Shown here one piece after another: positions 15,563 to 24,252 of a stretch of DNA of 53,374 bases. The stretch comes from CAYFTL01 sp964346145 (GTDB lineage Bacteria > Bacillota > Clostridia > Christensenellales > Aristaeellaceae). The DNA lies in the NCBI GenBank assembly GCA_964346145.1, contig CAYFTL010000012.1, positions 1 through 53,374 of the forward strand, in the 5' to 3' direction. The notes beneath the pieces are model-generated. The model ran no database searches. It saw nothing but the letters and a program-made list of their open reading frames with translations, and was not told the DNA's origin. Position 1 is the first letter of the stretch, and each line of letters begins with the position of its first letter. Position numbers and translations under genes: made by a program.

Positions 15563-16768
15563 ATGCAGATTGAATTGCCCGAGCGGGTGCGGTTGGCGCT
15601 TATGCTGCTGAACCAAGCGGGATATGAAGCTGTGATCGTGGGCGGCTGTGTGCGCGATGCGCTGATGGGCATGACTCCTTCGGATTACGATATTGCCACT
15701 TCGGCCACGCCGGACCAGACCATTCGAGTGTTTGACGAATTCCGCCAGTTACACAACGGATTAAAGCACGGCACGGTGGCGGTGCAAATTGAAAACGAAT
15801 TTTTGGAGATTACCAGCTACAGGCAGGACGGAAATTATTCGGACGGGCGCCACCCTGACAGGGTGGAGTTTGTGCCCAATTTGAGCGAGGATTTAAAGCG
15901 CCGGGATTTTACCATGAACGCCATGGCCTATTCGCCCAAAACCGGGTTGATAGACGAGCATTCGGGCCTTCGCGATCTGAACAACAGGCTGGTGCGCTGT
16001 GTAGGCGAAGCACAGCTGCGCTTTGAAGAGGATGCGCTACGCATCATGCGCGGGCTCCGGTTTGCATCAGTATTCGGCTTTGGAATTGAAGAGGGCACCT
16101 ATAGGGCCATGTGGGCGCAGAAGCAAAGGCTGAAATTGGTTTCGGCCGAACGCATAGCCGTGGAATTTAGAAAATTGATTTGTGGCAAGGCGGTTACACA
16201 GGTGTTGGCCGGAACCCGGGAGCTGCTGATGGTGCGCATGCCTCAGATGCAGGTGCTAAGTCCAAAGCAATATTGCGAAAATTTGGACAGCATAGCTGCC
16301 GTTGAAGGCTTTGAAGTGCGAATGGCTGCGCTGTGTTTCGGGATGGATGTACACAGCGTTCGCGCAATGCTGAGCGGCCTGCGCCTGTCCAACGCGGAGA
16401 AGGACAGGGTGTGCGGAATTCTTGAGTGTATGGGTTTCATCGGGCCTGCAATAGGCGATTCGGATTTGTGCCGCCTGCTCGGCCGATTCGGCGGAAAGAT
16501 TGTCCAAGATGCGCTCGATGTATTTAAAGCCAGGGGTCAGGCCTGGAGCCGGGGACTGCAAGATCGCCTTGGCGAGATGATTGCTCAGGACCGTTGCTGT
16601 ACCATTGCCCAGCTGGAGATTACCGGTCAAGATTTGTTGGAGGCCGGAGCCCAGGGTAGGCGGATCGGCCGGATGTTGGATGCGCTGCTGGGCGAGGTGA
16701 TTGAAGGCAGGCTGCCCAACGAGCGCAATGCGCTGTTGGACCAGGCACGAGTGTGGCTGCGGGCGTAG
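15563..16768 (+). CDS. cca: CCA-adding enzyme (tRNA nucleotidyltransferase)
   Basis: The 401-residue protein is a class II CCA-adding enzyme. It shows the nucleotidyltransferase signature GGCVRDALMG (about 28-37), the catalytic acidic pair in DYDIAT, motif B RRDFTMNAMAY, and RFEEDALRIMRGLRFAS, then the C-terminal neck/body region. It adds or repairs the 3' CCA of tRNAs. The tRNAs in this window already encode CCA, so its role for them would be repair. AGGAGG precedes the ATG. Confidence 0.95.
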   Translation: MQIELPERVRLALMLLNQAGYEAVIVGGCVRDALMGMTPSDYDIATSATPDQTIRVFDEFRQLHNGLKHGTVAVQIENEFLEITSYRQDGNYSDGRHPDRVEFVPNLSEDLKRRDFTMNAMAYSPKTGLIDEHSGLRDLNNRLVRCVGEAQLRFEEDALRIMRGLRFASVFGFGIEEGTYRAMWAQKQRLKLVSAERIAVEFRKLICGKAVTQVLAGTRELLMVRMPQMQVLSPKQYCENLDSIAAVEGFEVRMAALCFGMDVHSVRAMLSGLRLSNAEKDRVCGILECMGFIGPAIGDSDLCRLLGRFGGKIVQDALDVFKARGQAWSRGLQDRLGEMIAQDRCCTIAQLEITGQDLLEAGAQGRRIGRMLDALLGEVIEGRLPNERNALLDQARVWLRA

Positions 16769-16811
16769 CCGGAGTTGAAAACTGAAGCGGATGAACATCA
16801 TATAAAAACGT

Positions 16812-16847
16812 AAAAACACCCTACGGAAATTTTCATAGGGTGTTTTT
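16812..16847 (+). terminator. Terminator after cca
   Basis: AAAAACACCCTA / TAGGGTGTTTTTT with an 11-nt loop. Confidence 0.85.
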
Positions 16848-16884
16848 TGCTATGAAATTCATAAAATATTTTTAAAATAATGTT

Positions 16885-16913
16885 TTGAGTTCGAAAAAAA
16901 CGGGTAAGATAAT
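16885..16913 (+). promoter_or_regulatory. Putative promoter of the DUF454 operon
   Basis: TTGAGT (16885-16890), 17-bp spacer, GATAAT (16908-16913), in an AT-rich stretch. Confidence 0.5.
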
Positions 16914-16984
16914 AATAATAATTCCTATTAGGGATAAATTAAAGAAGAACTGCCGATATGAAACAATGTTGCCGGAGGGATTGT

Positions 16985-17377
16985 ATGAAGCTGAAAACCG
17001 TGCTGCTTACTGCCGCCGGGCTGGTGCTGCTGGCGCTGGGTGCTGTGGGCGCGTTTATACCGGTTTGGCCTACTACCCCCTTTGTAATTTGTGCGGCAGG
17101 CTGTTTGAGCGCTGCGCCCAAATTGCGCGCTCGGATTATGAAGATCCGATTTTTTCGGGAATACATTGAACACTACCGGAATGGGAAGCAGGTATCCAGG
17201 CGCGCGGTGGCGTCCAGCTTGATTTTTCTGTGGAGTATGCTGGCGATATCGGCAATCGCGGTAGGCAAAGTTTGGGTGATATGCATTCTAGCGATGGTGG
17301 GCTTATCGGTAAGCGTCCATATTTTGTGGATTGCACGGCCAACACATGGAGCGAAAGCACGGGTGAATGCCAAATGA
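16985..17377 (+). CDS. DUF454 (YbaN-family) inner-membrane protein
   Basis: The 130-residue protein has a hydrophobic N-terminal region with the family motif GAFIPVWPTTPFVICAAGCL, then a basic stretch (KIRFFREYIEHYRNGK) and two further hydrophobic segments. It matches the YbaN/DUF454 family, whose function is unknown. CCGGAGGG lies just before the ATG at 16985. Its stop overlaps the next gene's start (ATGA), so the two are translationally coupled. Confidence 0.85.
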   Translation: MKLKTVLLTAAGLVLLALGAVGAFIPVWPTTPFVICAAGCLSAAPKLRARIMKIRFFREYIEHYRNGKQVSRRAVASSLIFLWSMLAISAIAVGKVWVICILAMVGLSVSVHILWIARPTHGAKARVNAK

Positions 17378-18030
17378 GGGATGCAAAACGCGTTATGGGC
17401 AATGTGGAGTTGGTTTTTGATTTGCTGTATTTGGCAATCGCTTTAGGCTTGGGCATATATTTGCTGGCTGGCCCGGCAAGCGCAGCGAGGCGGTTGGCAG
17501 GCGGTATGGCGCTGGTGCTGGTGGGCGGCGATTCCTTTCATTTGGTTCCGCGGATTGCTTCTATATTAAAGGGAGAAAAGGCGCGGTTTCAAAAAGCGCT
17601 GGGCATGGGCAAGCTGATTACCTCCATAACGATGACCATGTTTTATGTGTTGCTTTGGCATGTGGGCATTGGGGTGTACGCGCTGGAAGACGTTTGGGGA
17701 TGGACAGTGCTGGCATACGCGCTGGCGGCGGCGCGCATAATCCTGTGCATGTTCCCTGAGAACCGATGGCTGGAGCCCCGCTCTTCGGTACGCTGGGGCG
17801 TATTCAGAAACATTCCCTTTACCCTTTTGGGGCTGCTGGTGAGCGCGCTGTTTTTTGCAAACCGATATAGGGTAGTGTCCGTTCAATGGATGTGGCTGGC
17901 GATTTTGCTAAGCTTTGCCTTTTACCTGCCGGTGGTGCTGTGGGCCCACAAGCGCCCTCAGCTGGGTGCACTAATGCTTCCCAAGAGCTGTGTGTACATT
18001 TGGATGTTGTGGATGTGCATTGGAATTTGA
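17374..18030 (+). CDS. Multi-pass membrane protein of unknown function
   Basis: The 218-residue protein has about seven hydrophobic helices separated by short basic loops (for example LLYLAIALGLGIYLLAG, FTLLGLLVSALFFA). No catalytic motif or named family is recognised. The start at 17374 forms an ATGA overlap with the DUF454 gene; the longer upstream frame lies inside that gene and is disregarded. The pair may act together in the membrane. The catalase gene follows 77 bases later on the same strand. Confidence 0.75.
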   Translation: MRDAKRVMGNVELVFDLLYLAIALGLGIYLLAGPASAARRLAGGMALVLVGGDSFHLVPRIASILKGEKARFQKALGMGKLITSITMTMFYVLLWHVGIGVYALEDVWGWTVLAYALAAARIILCMFPENRWLEPRSSVRWGVFRNIPFTLLGLLVSALFFANRYRVVSVQWMWLAILLSFAFYLPVVLWAHKRPQLGALMLPKSCVYIWMLWMCIGI

Positions 18031-18107
18031 ATTTGCCGGGGCGCAATCGCCGCTTCGCAAAGATAGAGGAAAGAATTTTACCCCGACGAACGAAAGGAGA
18101 AAAAAAC

Positions 18108-19625
18108 ATGAATAAGGATAAGCTTTATCAAGATTTGACCAACGAAGTGGGTGCGCCTATAGCCGACAACGAGAACTCAATTACGGCGGGTCCCCGCGGG
18201 CCGGTAGTCATGCAAGATGTGTGGCTGATGGAGAAAATGGCACACTTTAACCGTGAAGTAATTCCGGAGCGGCGCATGCATGCAAAGGGCTGGGGCGCAT
18301 ATGGAAAACTTACCGTGACCCACGACATTTCCCAGTACACCAAGGCCAAGGTGCTCCAGCCCGGCAAGGAAACCGACTTGTTCATTCGCTTTTCTACCGT
18401 GGCCGGAGAGCGGGGCGCGGCCGACTGCGAGCGCGACATCCGAGGCGTGGCTGTGAAGTTTTATACCGAAGAGGGCAACTGGGACTTGGTAGGCAACAAT
18501 ACGCCCACCTTCTTCATCCGCGATGTGCACAACTTCCCGGGTTTGAACCGGGCGGTTAAGCGCGATCCGCGCACAGGCATGCGATCGGCCCAAAACAACT
18601 GGGACTACTGGACGCTGTTGCCCGAAAGCTTTCACCAACGCACCATCGTCATGAGCGACCGGGGTATTCCGGCTTCGTTCCGCCACATGCATTTCTTTGG
18701 GGAGCACACGTTTAGCTTCTACAACGAAAAGAACGAGCGGGTTTGGTGCAAATTCCACTTTAAGACCCAGCAGGGGATCAAGAACCTAACCAACGAGGAA
18801 GCGGCCAAGATTAACGGCATGGATCGCGAACACCACGGACGAGACCTGTTCGAGGCGATTGAGCGGGGAGATCACCCCAAATGGACAATGTATGTACAGA
18901 TTATGACCGAGGAACAGGCCAGAAACCATTACGAAAACCCCTTCGACATCACCAAGATTTGGCCCCACGGCGAATATCCGCTGATTGAAGTGGGCGTGCT
19001 GGAACTGAACCGCAACCCCGAAAACTATTTTGCCGAAGTGGAGCAGGCAGCCTTTGCCCCAGCCCATGTGGTGCCCGGCATCGGCTTCTCTCCCGACAGA
19101 TTCCTGCAGGGACGTTTGTTTGCCTACGGCGATGCTCAGCGCTACCGTTTGGGCGTGAACCACAACCTGATCCCGGTTAACCGCGCAAGGGTTGAGGTCA
19201 ACGAGTTCCACCGGGACGGTGCTATGCGAGTGGACGGCAACTACGGCCGCGCTCCGGCGTACACCCCCAACAGCTACGGCTATTGGACTGCCCGGCCCGA
19301 AGTGGCCGAGCCGCCGCTGGACATTGAGGGCGCGGTGTGGCAATATGATCCCAAGGACGACCCGACCGACGACAACTTCCGCGCCGGAGGCAACCTGTGG
19401 CGCATTCTGAAAGAGGATAAAAAGCAGCTGCTCATTGAGAACACGGCGGCCGACATTGCGCCAGTTACCGATAACATCAAATACCGCCATGCGGTGCACT
19501 GCTACTGGGCCGACCAAGAGTACGGCGAGCGCATTACCGAGGCGATGGGGATTTCCATGGACAAGGTGAAGGAGCTGGCCAAGCTGGACCTAAACGGATT
19601 GGCCGAGGCCACCATGCCCGAATAA
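18108..19625 (+). CDS. katA: Monofunctional haem catalase
   Basis: The 505-residue protein is a small-subunit, clade 3-type haem catalase that decomposes hydrogen peroxide. The distal histidine is His58 in RRMHAKGWGAYG, the essential asparagine region is DLVGNNTPTFFIRD, and the proximal haem-ligand tyrosine is in RLFAYGDAQRYRLG. AAAGGAGA precedes the ATG at 18108. A Fur/PerR-type gene follows 35 bases downstream, so peroxide-responsive autoregulation is likely. No clear PerR box was recognised by eye. Confidence 0.97.
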   Translation: MNKDKLYQDLTNEVGAPIADNENSITAGPRGPVVMQDVWLMEKMAHFNREVIPERRMHAKGWGAYGKLTVTHDISQYTKAKVLQPGKETDLFIRFSTVAGERGAADCERDIRGVAVKFYTEEGNWDLVGNNTPTFFIRDVHNFPGLNRAVKRDPRTGMRSAQNNWDYWTLLPESFHQRTIVMSDRGIPASFRHMHFFGEHTFSFYNEKNERVWCKFHFKTQQGIKNLTNEEAAKINGMDREHHGRDLFEAIERGDHPKWTMYVQIMTEEQARNHYENPFDITKIWPHGEYPLIEVGVLELNRNPENYFAEVEQAAFAPAHVVPGIGFSPDRFLQGRLFAYGDAQRYRLGVNHNLIPVNRARVEVNEFHRDGAMRVDGNYGRAPAYTPNSYGYWTARPEVAEPPLDIEGAVWQYDPKDDPTDDNFRAGGNLWRILKEDKKQLLIENTAADIAPVTDNIKYRHAVHCYWADQEYGERITEAMGISMDKVKELAKLDLNGLAEATMPE

Positions 19626-19660
19626 ACGGAAGAAAAAATATAAGGACGGGAGAACTTCGG

Positions 19661-20047
19661 ATGAAACATAAACGCAACACCCGGCAGCGGCAATTGGTGT
19701 TGGATGTTGTGCGTGCGCGCCGCGATCACCCGAATGCAGAACAGATTTATCTTCAGGTGCGCGAATGGGATGATAAGATTAGCCGGAGTACGGTGTACCG
19801 CAACCTGAATATGCTGGCTGAAGAAGGAAAAATTCGGCATGTAGTGATGCCGGACTCCGACCGATTCGATTGTCGAACCGATTTGCATTACCATTTGCTG
19901 TGTGCCCGCTGCGGAAAGCTTTGCGATACGCCCATGGACTACCGGGGCGAACTAGATCGCGAACTTGCCGACAGAACGGGTTATGAGATTATGTACCACC
20001 GAACTACTTTCTTGGGCATATGCCCCGAGTGCATGGAAAAAGAATAA
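19661..20047 (+). CDS. Fur-family regulator, PerR-like
   Basis: The 128-residue protein shows the Fur-family winged helix (TRQRQLVLDVV, NAEQIYLQVREW, SRSTVYRNLNMLAEEG) and a C-terminal metal-binding dimerisation domain. The structural zinc site is visible as two CxxC pairs (CARCGK and CPEC). The regulatory-site histidines include HPNAEQ and the YHL/YHR segments. Location directly behind katA suggests a PerR-type peroxide sensor rather than an iron regulator; the residue that separates these subfamilies was not verified by alignment. Confidence 0.88.
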   Translation: MKHKRNTRQRQLVLDVVRARRDHPNAEQIYLQVREWDDKISRSTVYRNLNMLAEEGKIRHVVMPDSDRFDCRTDLHYHLLCARCGKLCDTPMDYRGELDRELADRTGYEIMYHRTTFLGICPECMEKE

Positions 20048-20066
20048 GATATTTTGAACCTGTGGA

Positions 20067-20102
20067 GGACACCACCGCCAGCGAATGGACGGTGGTGTCC
20101 TT
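20067..20102 (+). terminator. Hairpin after the katA-perR pair
   Basis: GGACACCACCG / CGGTGGTGTCC with a 12-nt loop. Only a short T run follows, so termination may be weak. Confidence 0.5.
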
Positions 20103-20255
20103 GGCTTACAGGCCCATGGGCTAGGGAAAAAGGTTCGATTTGCCTCAAAAAAAGGCCTTTCAGCTTGACAAGGTGCAGCACAACGGTTATTTTGTTCATA
20201 TTGTAAGAAAATAAAAGTATTCGCTTTGCTCAGCGGGCAAGGAGGGAGAGGGTTT

Positions 20256-21101
20256 ATGGCCACTGCGGCATTAATTTACGATTTTGACAAGACATTATGC
20301 CCCCGGGACATGCAAGAGTACAGCTTTATTCCTGAAATCGGCATGGGTGCTGATGCATTTTGGGCGGAATGCAGGGAATTTCAAAAAAAACACAGCACCG
20401 ACAGCATCATGGCGTATATGTATAAGATGCGTGAAAAGGCAAACTTCACCCAGGACACGCTGCGGAACATGGGCAGGGAGATCGAATTCTTTCCGGGAGT
20501 GGACAGCTGGTTTGAGCGGGTAAACGCCTTTGGCCAGGAGCTGGGGTTGGAAGTAGAGCATTACATTGTATCTTCCGGGTTACAAGAGATCGTCGAGGGC
20601 AGTGCGATTGCCCACGAGTTTAAAAAGATCTATGCATCGGGATTCGTGTACGACGAGTCGGGAGCTCCGGTTTGGCCGGCGGCATCCATCACCTATACGG
20701 CCAAAACCCAGTATCTATTTCGCATCAACAAGGGCATTCTGGATGTGACCGAAGATACGCCGCTCAACGAATACACTCCGGAGGAAAAGCGACCGATTCC
20801 CTTCCCCAATATGGTGTACATTGGCGATGGGCTTACCGACGTGCCCTGCATGAAACTGGTCAAGATGAACGGCGGCGTTTCGGTTGCGGTGTACGCTAAG
20901 GACCCAGGCACGGCCTACGATATGCTGTTTAACGGGCGGGTGGATTTTGTGATCCCGGCCGATTATAGCGCCGGCGGCCAAATGGAGAAGACGGTTTTTG
21001 ACGCGCTGCAAAAAATTGTAGGACAGAGCAAATTGCGCAGCCACCACCACGCCCATTTGAAGCAGGCGGAGCAACACTTAAACAACAAAAACAAAAGTTA
21101 G
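20256..21101 (+). CDS. HAD-superfamily hydrolase (phosphoserine phosphatase-like)
   Basis: The 281-residue protein has HAD motif I as YDFDKTLCPRDMQEY (about 8-22), motif II in HYIVSSGLQE, and motif III/IV in VYIGDGLTDVPCMKLV. The large cap region and sequence style match the soluble phosphoserine-phosphatase-like group; the substrate is not determinable. GGAGGGAG precedes the ATG at 20256. The gene stands between the perR hairpin and an MFS gene on the same strand. Confidence 0.87.
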   Translation: MATAALIYDFDKTLCPRDMQEYSFIPEIGMGADAFWAECREFQKKHSTDSIMAYMYKMREKANFTQDTLRNMGREIEFFPGVDSWFERVNAFGQELGLEVEHYIVSSGLQEIVEGSAIAHEFKKIYASGFVYDESGAPVWPAASITYTAKTQYLFRINKGILDVTEDTPLNEYTPEEKRPIPFPNMVYIGDGLTDVPCMKLVKMNGGVSVAVYAKDPGTAYDMLFNGRVDFVIPADYSAGGQMEKTVFDALQKIVGQSKLRSHHHAHLKQAEQHLNNKNKS

Positions 21102-21207
21102 TCCTTCGCCATTAGGGAGAAGCTGGGTGTGCGTTCGGCGCTACACACGGCTGAGTCAGGTTTTTTTAAAACAAAATAGCATCATCGTTAAAGGAGAATA
21201 CCGATCT

Positions 21208-22404
21208 ATGAAACCCAACTACAACGACACCATGCGCGCCTGCTTTGTGGGCTACATTGTGCAAGCGATTATAGTCAATTTTGCTCCATTGCTTTTTTTG
21301 ACCTTCCAAACCACCTACCAGATTCCTTTGTCTAAGATTACGCTACTGATCACGCTAAACTTTGGGGTGCAGCTGTTGGTGGATATGGCGGCCATAGGTT
21401 TTGTGGACAAGATTGGCTACAGGGCGTCGGCCATGTTGGCCCACGGTTTTGCGGCGGTGGGGCTGGTGCTGTTGGCCATATTGCCCGGGATTATGAACGA
21501 TGCGTTTGTGGGATTGGCGATTGCGGTGTTGGTGTACGCGGTGGGAGGCGGACTGCTGGAGGTGCTCATCAGCCCGATCGTGGAGGCTTGCCCCAGCGAC
21601 AACAAGGAAAAGGCGATGAGCTTGCTGCATTCTTTTTATGCCTGGGGCTGCGTGGGCGTAATTGGCCTGTCCACATTATTTTTCGCTGTTTTTGGGATTC
21701 ACAATTGGAAGGTTATGGCGATCTTGTGGGCGCTGATCCCGGCGGTCAACGCTGTCGCATTTGCAAAGGTGCCTATCGCATCGCTGATGGAGGAACACGA
21801 GGTGCAGCACACGCTAAGGGAATTGCTTTCCCAAAAAGTGTTTTGGGTGTTGGTGGTGCTGATGGTGTGCGCCGGCGCCTGCGAACAAGCGGTCGGTCAG
21901 TGGGCATCGACCTTTGCCGAAAAGGGGCTGGGAGTCACCAAAGCAATCGGCGATTTGGCCGGGCCAATGATGTTCGCTATTTTGATGGGCACATCCCGGA
22001 TGGTGTTCGGCAAGTTTGGCGAAAAAATCAATCTGAACCGGTTTATGGTGCTTAGCACGCTGCTATGTGCGTTTTCCTACTTGCTGATTTCACTGACCCG
22101 GTCGCCGGTGTTGGGGCTGGTGGGTTGTGGTATTTGTGGGTTTTCGGTGGGCATTATGTGGCCGGGCACTTTTAGCATCGCTTCGGTGTCGATACGGCGG
22201 GGTGGTACGGCCATGTTCGCGCTGTTGGCGCTGGCCGGGGATTTGGGCTGCGCCGGCGGCCCAACGTTTGTGGGCATGGTGTCCAGCGCGGCGGGCGACA
22301 ACTTGAAGATGGGTATTTTGGCAGCCATAGTTTTCCCGGTGTTGTTGCTCGCGTTGCTGCTGGCCAGGCGTCTCAAGAAGAAGGGCGAGCTGGCCACACA
22401 ATAA
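21208..22404 (+). CDS. MFS transporter
   Basis: The 398-residue protein has about twelve transmembrane helices and MFS features: helices 1-2 followed by the loop DKIGYRAS, and the second-half equivalent FGKFGEKINLNR. Long runs such as LVLLAILPGIMNDAFVGLAI and the C-terminal VLLLALLLARRLKKK are clear membrane segments. The substrate is unknown; overall style is that of sugar/fucose-permease-type MFS proteins of Firmicutes. AAGGAGAA precedes the ATG at 21208. Confidence 0.87.
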   Translation: MKPNYNDTMRACFVGYIVQAIIVNFAPLLFLTFQTTYQIPLSKITLLITLNFGVQLLVDMAAIGFVDKIGYRASAMLAHGFAAVGLVLLAILPGIMNDAFVGLAIAVLVYAVGGGLLEVLISPIVEACPSDNKEKAMSLLHSFYAWGCVGVIGLSTLFFAVFGIHNWKVMAILWALIPAVNAVAFAKVPIASLMEEHEVQHTLRELLSQKVFWVLVVLMVCAGACEQAVGQWASTFAEKGLGVTKAIGDLAGPMMFAILMGTSRMVFGKFGEKINLNRFMVLSTLLCAFSYLLISLTRSPVLGLVGCGICGFSVGIMWPGTFSIASVSIRRGGTAMFALLALAGDLGCAGGPTFVGMVSSAAGDNLKMGILAAIVFPVLLLALLLARRLKKKGELATQ

Positions 22405-22463
22405 TAATGAAGAGGGTTTTTAACAGGCGTTGATAATTGCCCGTTGCTTAAAACTGACTTAAA

Positions 22464-22501
22464 AACTGATGCCGAATTTAGAAAGCCGGCGTCGGTTTTT
22501 T
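22464..22501 (+). terminator. Terminator after the MFS gene
   Basis: AACTGATGCCG / CGGCGTCGGTT stem (two G-U pairs) followed by a T run. Confidence 0.75.
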
Positions 22502-22559
22502 CTTGTCTAGAAAATTGTAGGCTCTGGGCATCTGCGTTATGAAAATACGCAAATACGTA

Positions 22560-22588
22560 TTGACAAATAAGTCGCGCCATGGTAGTAT
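22560..22588 (+). promoter_or_regulatory. Promoter with overlapping palindrome
   Basis: TTGACA (22560-22565), 17-bp spacer, TAGTAT (22583-22588). A palindrome AATACGTATT (22552-22561) overlaps the -35 box and could be an operator. Confidence 0.7.
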
Positions 22589-22633
22589 TTTGCTACGTAA
22601 TTATGCAACAAAACACTAAAAGAGGAACTGGGC

Positions 22634-23278
22634 ATGGATAACGACTATAGAGCAGAAATTGAAAACCTTAAAAAAGACATGGAAGACTTAAAAGCCCTGT
22701 TTATGCAATTTATGGGCAACGTGGTGGATGAGAGTGATCTAAAAGGCGGAGATAAACCACTCAAAAAGGTGCACCCAATGAAGCATATGCACCCGGATCC
22801 TAAATTGAGCAGCATGATGAACGCTCTCACTCAAATTACCGATAAGCAGGACCGCACGGGCAGCGTAACCTACCTGGGCGTTTTTACCTCGGGCGGGCGG
22901 CAATCAAACTGGATAAGGAACAAGGTCAACACGGATGATTTGCTTGCTTTGATTGAAAATAAGTCGGCGGCTACGGTGTTGCAGACTATAGGAAACAACG
23001 ATAGGTTGACTTTGCTGCTTGCTATTTTGCGTACGCCGATGACGGTGGCGGCTATGGTAGAAAAATGCGGTTTTAATACTACGGGGCAGGTATACCATCA
23101 CCTGAAACCGTTGATTGCGGCGGATTTGGTATTCGAAGTCGAGCAAGCGGAGCGAGGCGTTTATGCGGTGCGCTTCCATCGCGTCCAAGGCATCATCATG
23201 CTGCTTGCCGGCATTGCGGATTTGATTGACACCGAATATACGCAGGGCGATTGGAGTTCGGAACAGAAAGACGACTAG
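22634..23278 (+). CDS. ArsR-like winged-helix regulator with coiled-coil N-terminus
   Basis: The 214-residue protein starts with a charged coiled coil (about 5-32, EIENLKKDMEDLKALF), then a His-rich linker (VHPMKHMHPDP), and ends in a winged-helix domain (RLTLLLAILRTPMTVAAMVE, FNTTGQVYHHLKPLIAADLV). The His-rich linker might bind a metal. AAAGAGG precedes the ATG. A strong promoter with an overlapping palindrome upstream suggests autoregulation. It is monocistronic, so the target is not shown by context. Confidence 0.75.
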   Translation: MDNDYRAEIENLKKDMEDLKALFMQFMGNVVDESDLKGGDKPLKKVHPMKHMHPDPKLSSMMNALTQITDKQDRTGSVTYLGVFTSGGRQSNWIRNKVNTDDLLALIENKSAATVLQTIGNNDRLTLLLAILRTPMTVAAMVEKCGFNTTGQVYHHLKPLIAADLVFEVEQAERGVYAVRFHRVQGIIMLLAGIADLIDTEYTQGDWSSEQKDD

Positions 23279-23308
23279 AATTGTATTTGGCGTGCATGCA
23301 GACGGAAC

Positions 23309-23350
23309 AAAAGCCGCACGGATTGCCTATGGGCAATCCGTGCGGCTTTT
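23309..23350. terminator. Bidirectional terminator
   Basis: 19-bp perfect stem beginning AAAAGCCGCACGG and ending CCGTGCGGCTTTT, between convergent genes. Confidence 0.9.
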
Positions 23351-23381
23351 GTTGGTTGATGTAGGTTTTTCAAGAAAAATG

Positions 23382-24134
23382 CTAGGCTTGAGTAGTTTCT
23401 GCCAACTCGGTTACAAAGTAGTGGGGGTAGCGCCGAAGGGTTTCGACGCCCTTTTGCATGAGAGCGTTGGCGTCCACCAAATAGCAAACGCCTTGGCCAA
23501 AGCGGCCGGCCTTGAGTTCATCCGAGCTTAAAATATTTTTGATACGCTGGTACTCTTGTCGGTGGTGGGAAAAATCGTGGCGGTACATGTAGCGCTCCTG
23601 TCCATCGACCACGTAGCCCACTTTGTCCTTCAGCAGGGTGTAGTCGGTGCCCACAATTTCTTCTAGGCCATGCATAAAAGTGCAGCAGGCCAGCGTTTCG
23701 CCGATGAACAGCATTTTGCCTCCGACATCCGCCAGCTTCATGAACGGGGAGTTGGGGCCGACCGGGCTGTCGTCCAGCGGGTGATCCCGGGTGAGTTGTT
23801 CAGCCAAGAGACCGCGGGCGCAAACCGAATGGGTAGGGTGCACGCTACGCACAACGCCGGGGCAGCGCCAGAAGGTGCGGGGTAAAAGACCGATGCAGGG
23901 TTCGGAGCTATCGCTTTTAAACACCGGATTTTCGGGGGATACGTTGGCCCAGCTGAGGGCGGGCAGGAGAAGCGTGCCCTGATCGCCCACGGCGGTTTGC
24001 AATACATCGATGATATCTTCAGGCGGGAGGCTGGTGCCGATAGCCTTCATGGAGGAATGCACTAAAATCACATCTCCCTCTTTTATGCCCAAGGTTTGAA
24101 GATCGTCGAGCAAGCGTTGTTTTTCGGCGTTCAT
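23382..24134 (-). CDS. Aminoglycoside N(3)-acetyltransferase-family protein
   Basis: The 250-residue protein carries the AAC(3) family pattern: ILVHSSMKAIG (about 20-30), GTLLLPALSW, GLLPRTFWRCPGVVRSVHPTHSVCARG with the conserved Arg-Ser-x-His-Pro, NSPFMKLADVGGKMLFIG and the catalytic-region HGLEE. Family enzymes transfer acetyl from acetyl-CoA to the 3-amino group of aminoglycosides, but many chromosomal members have other or unknown substrates. TATATAAAGGACG precedes the ATG at 24134. A terminator separates it from the SIMPL gene, so it probably has its own promoter. Confidence 0.87.
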   Translation of the reverse strand: MNAEKQRLLDDLQTLGIKEGDVILVHSSMKAIGTSLPPEDIIDVLQTAVGDQGTLLLPALSWANVSPENPVFKSDSSEPCIGLLPRTFWRCPGVVRSVHPTHSVCARGLLAEQLTRDHPLDDSPVGPNSPFMKLADVGGKMLFIGETLACCTFMHGLEEIVGTDYTLLKDKVGYVVDGQERYMYRHDFSHHRQEYQRIKNILSSDELKAGRFGQGVCYLVDANALMQKGVETLRRYPHYFVTELAETTQA

Positions 24135-24211
24135 GAATTCACGTCCTTTATATAGAGATGATGTGAGGCTACCATAACACGAACGGCGCAGGCCCGCAAT
24201 ATGGGCATAAA

Positions 24212-24240
24212 AAACAGCCGCGCGATAAAAGCGGCTGTTT
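24212..24240 (-). terminator. Terminator of the sigma/anti-sigma/SIMPL operon
   Basis: AAACAGCCGC / GCGGCTGTTT with a T tail on the minus strand, 12 bases after the SIMPL stop. Confidence 0.85.
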
Positions 24241-24252
24241 AGAAAATGAAGA

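Noticed and set aside
14002..15672. Long open frame (556 codons) antisense to the HPr-like, VanW and cca genes
   Set aside because: It crosses three well-supported genes with proper starts and family motifs, and its translation is rich in His/Arg/Gln as expected of an antisense shadow.
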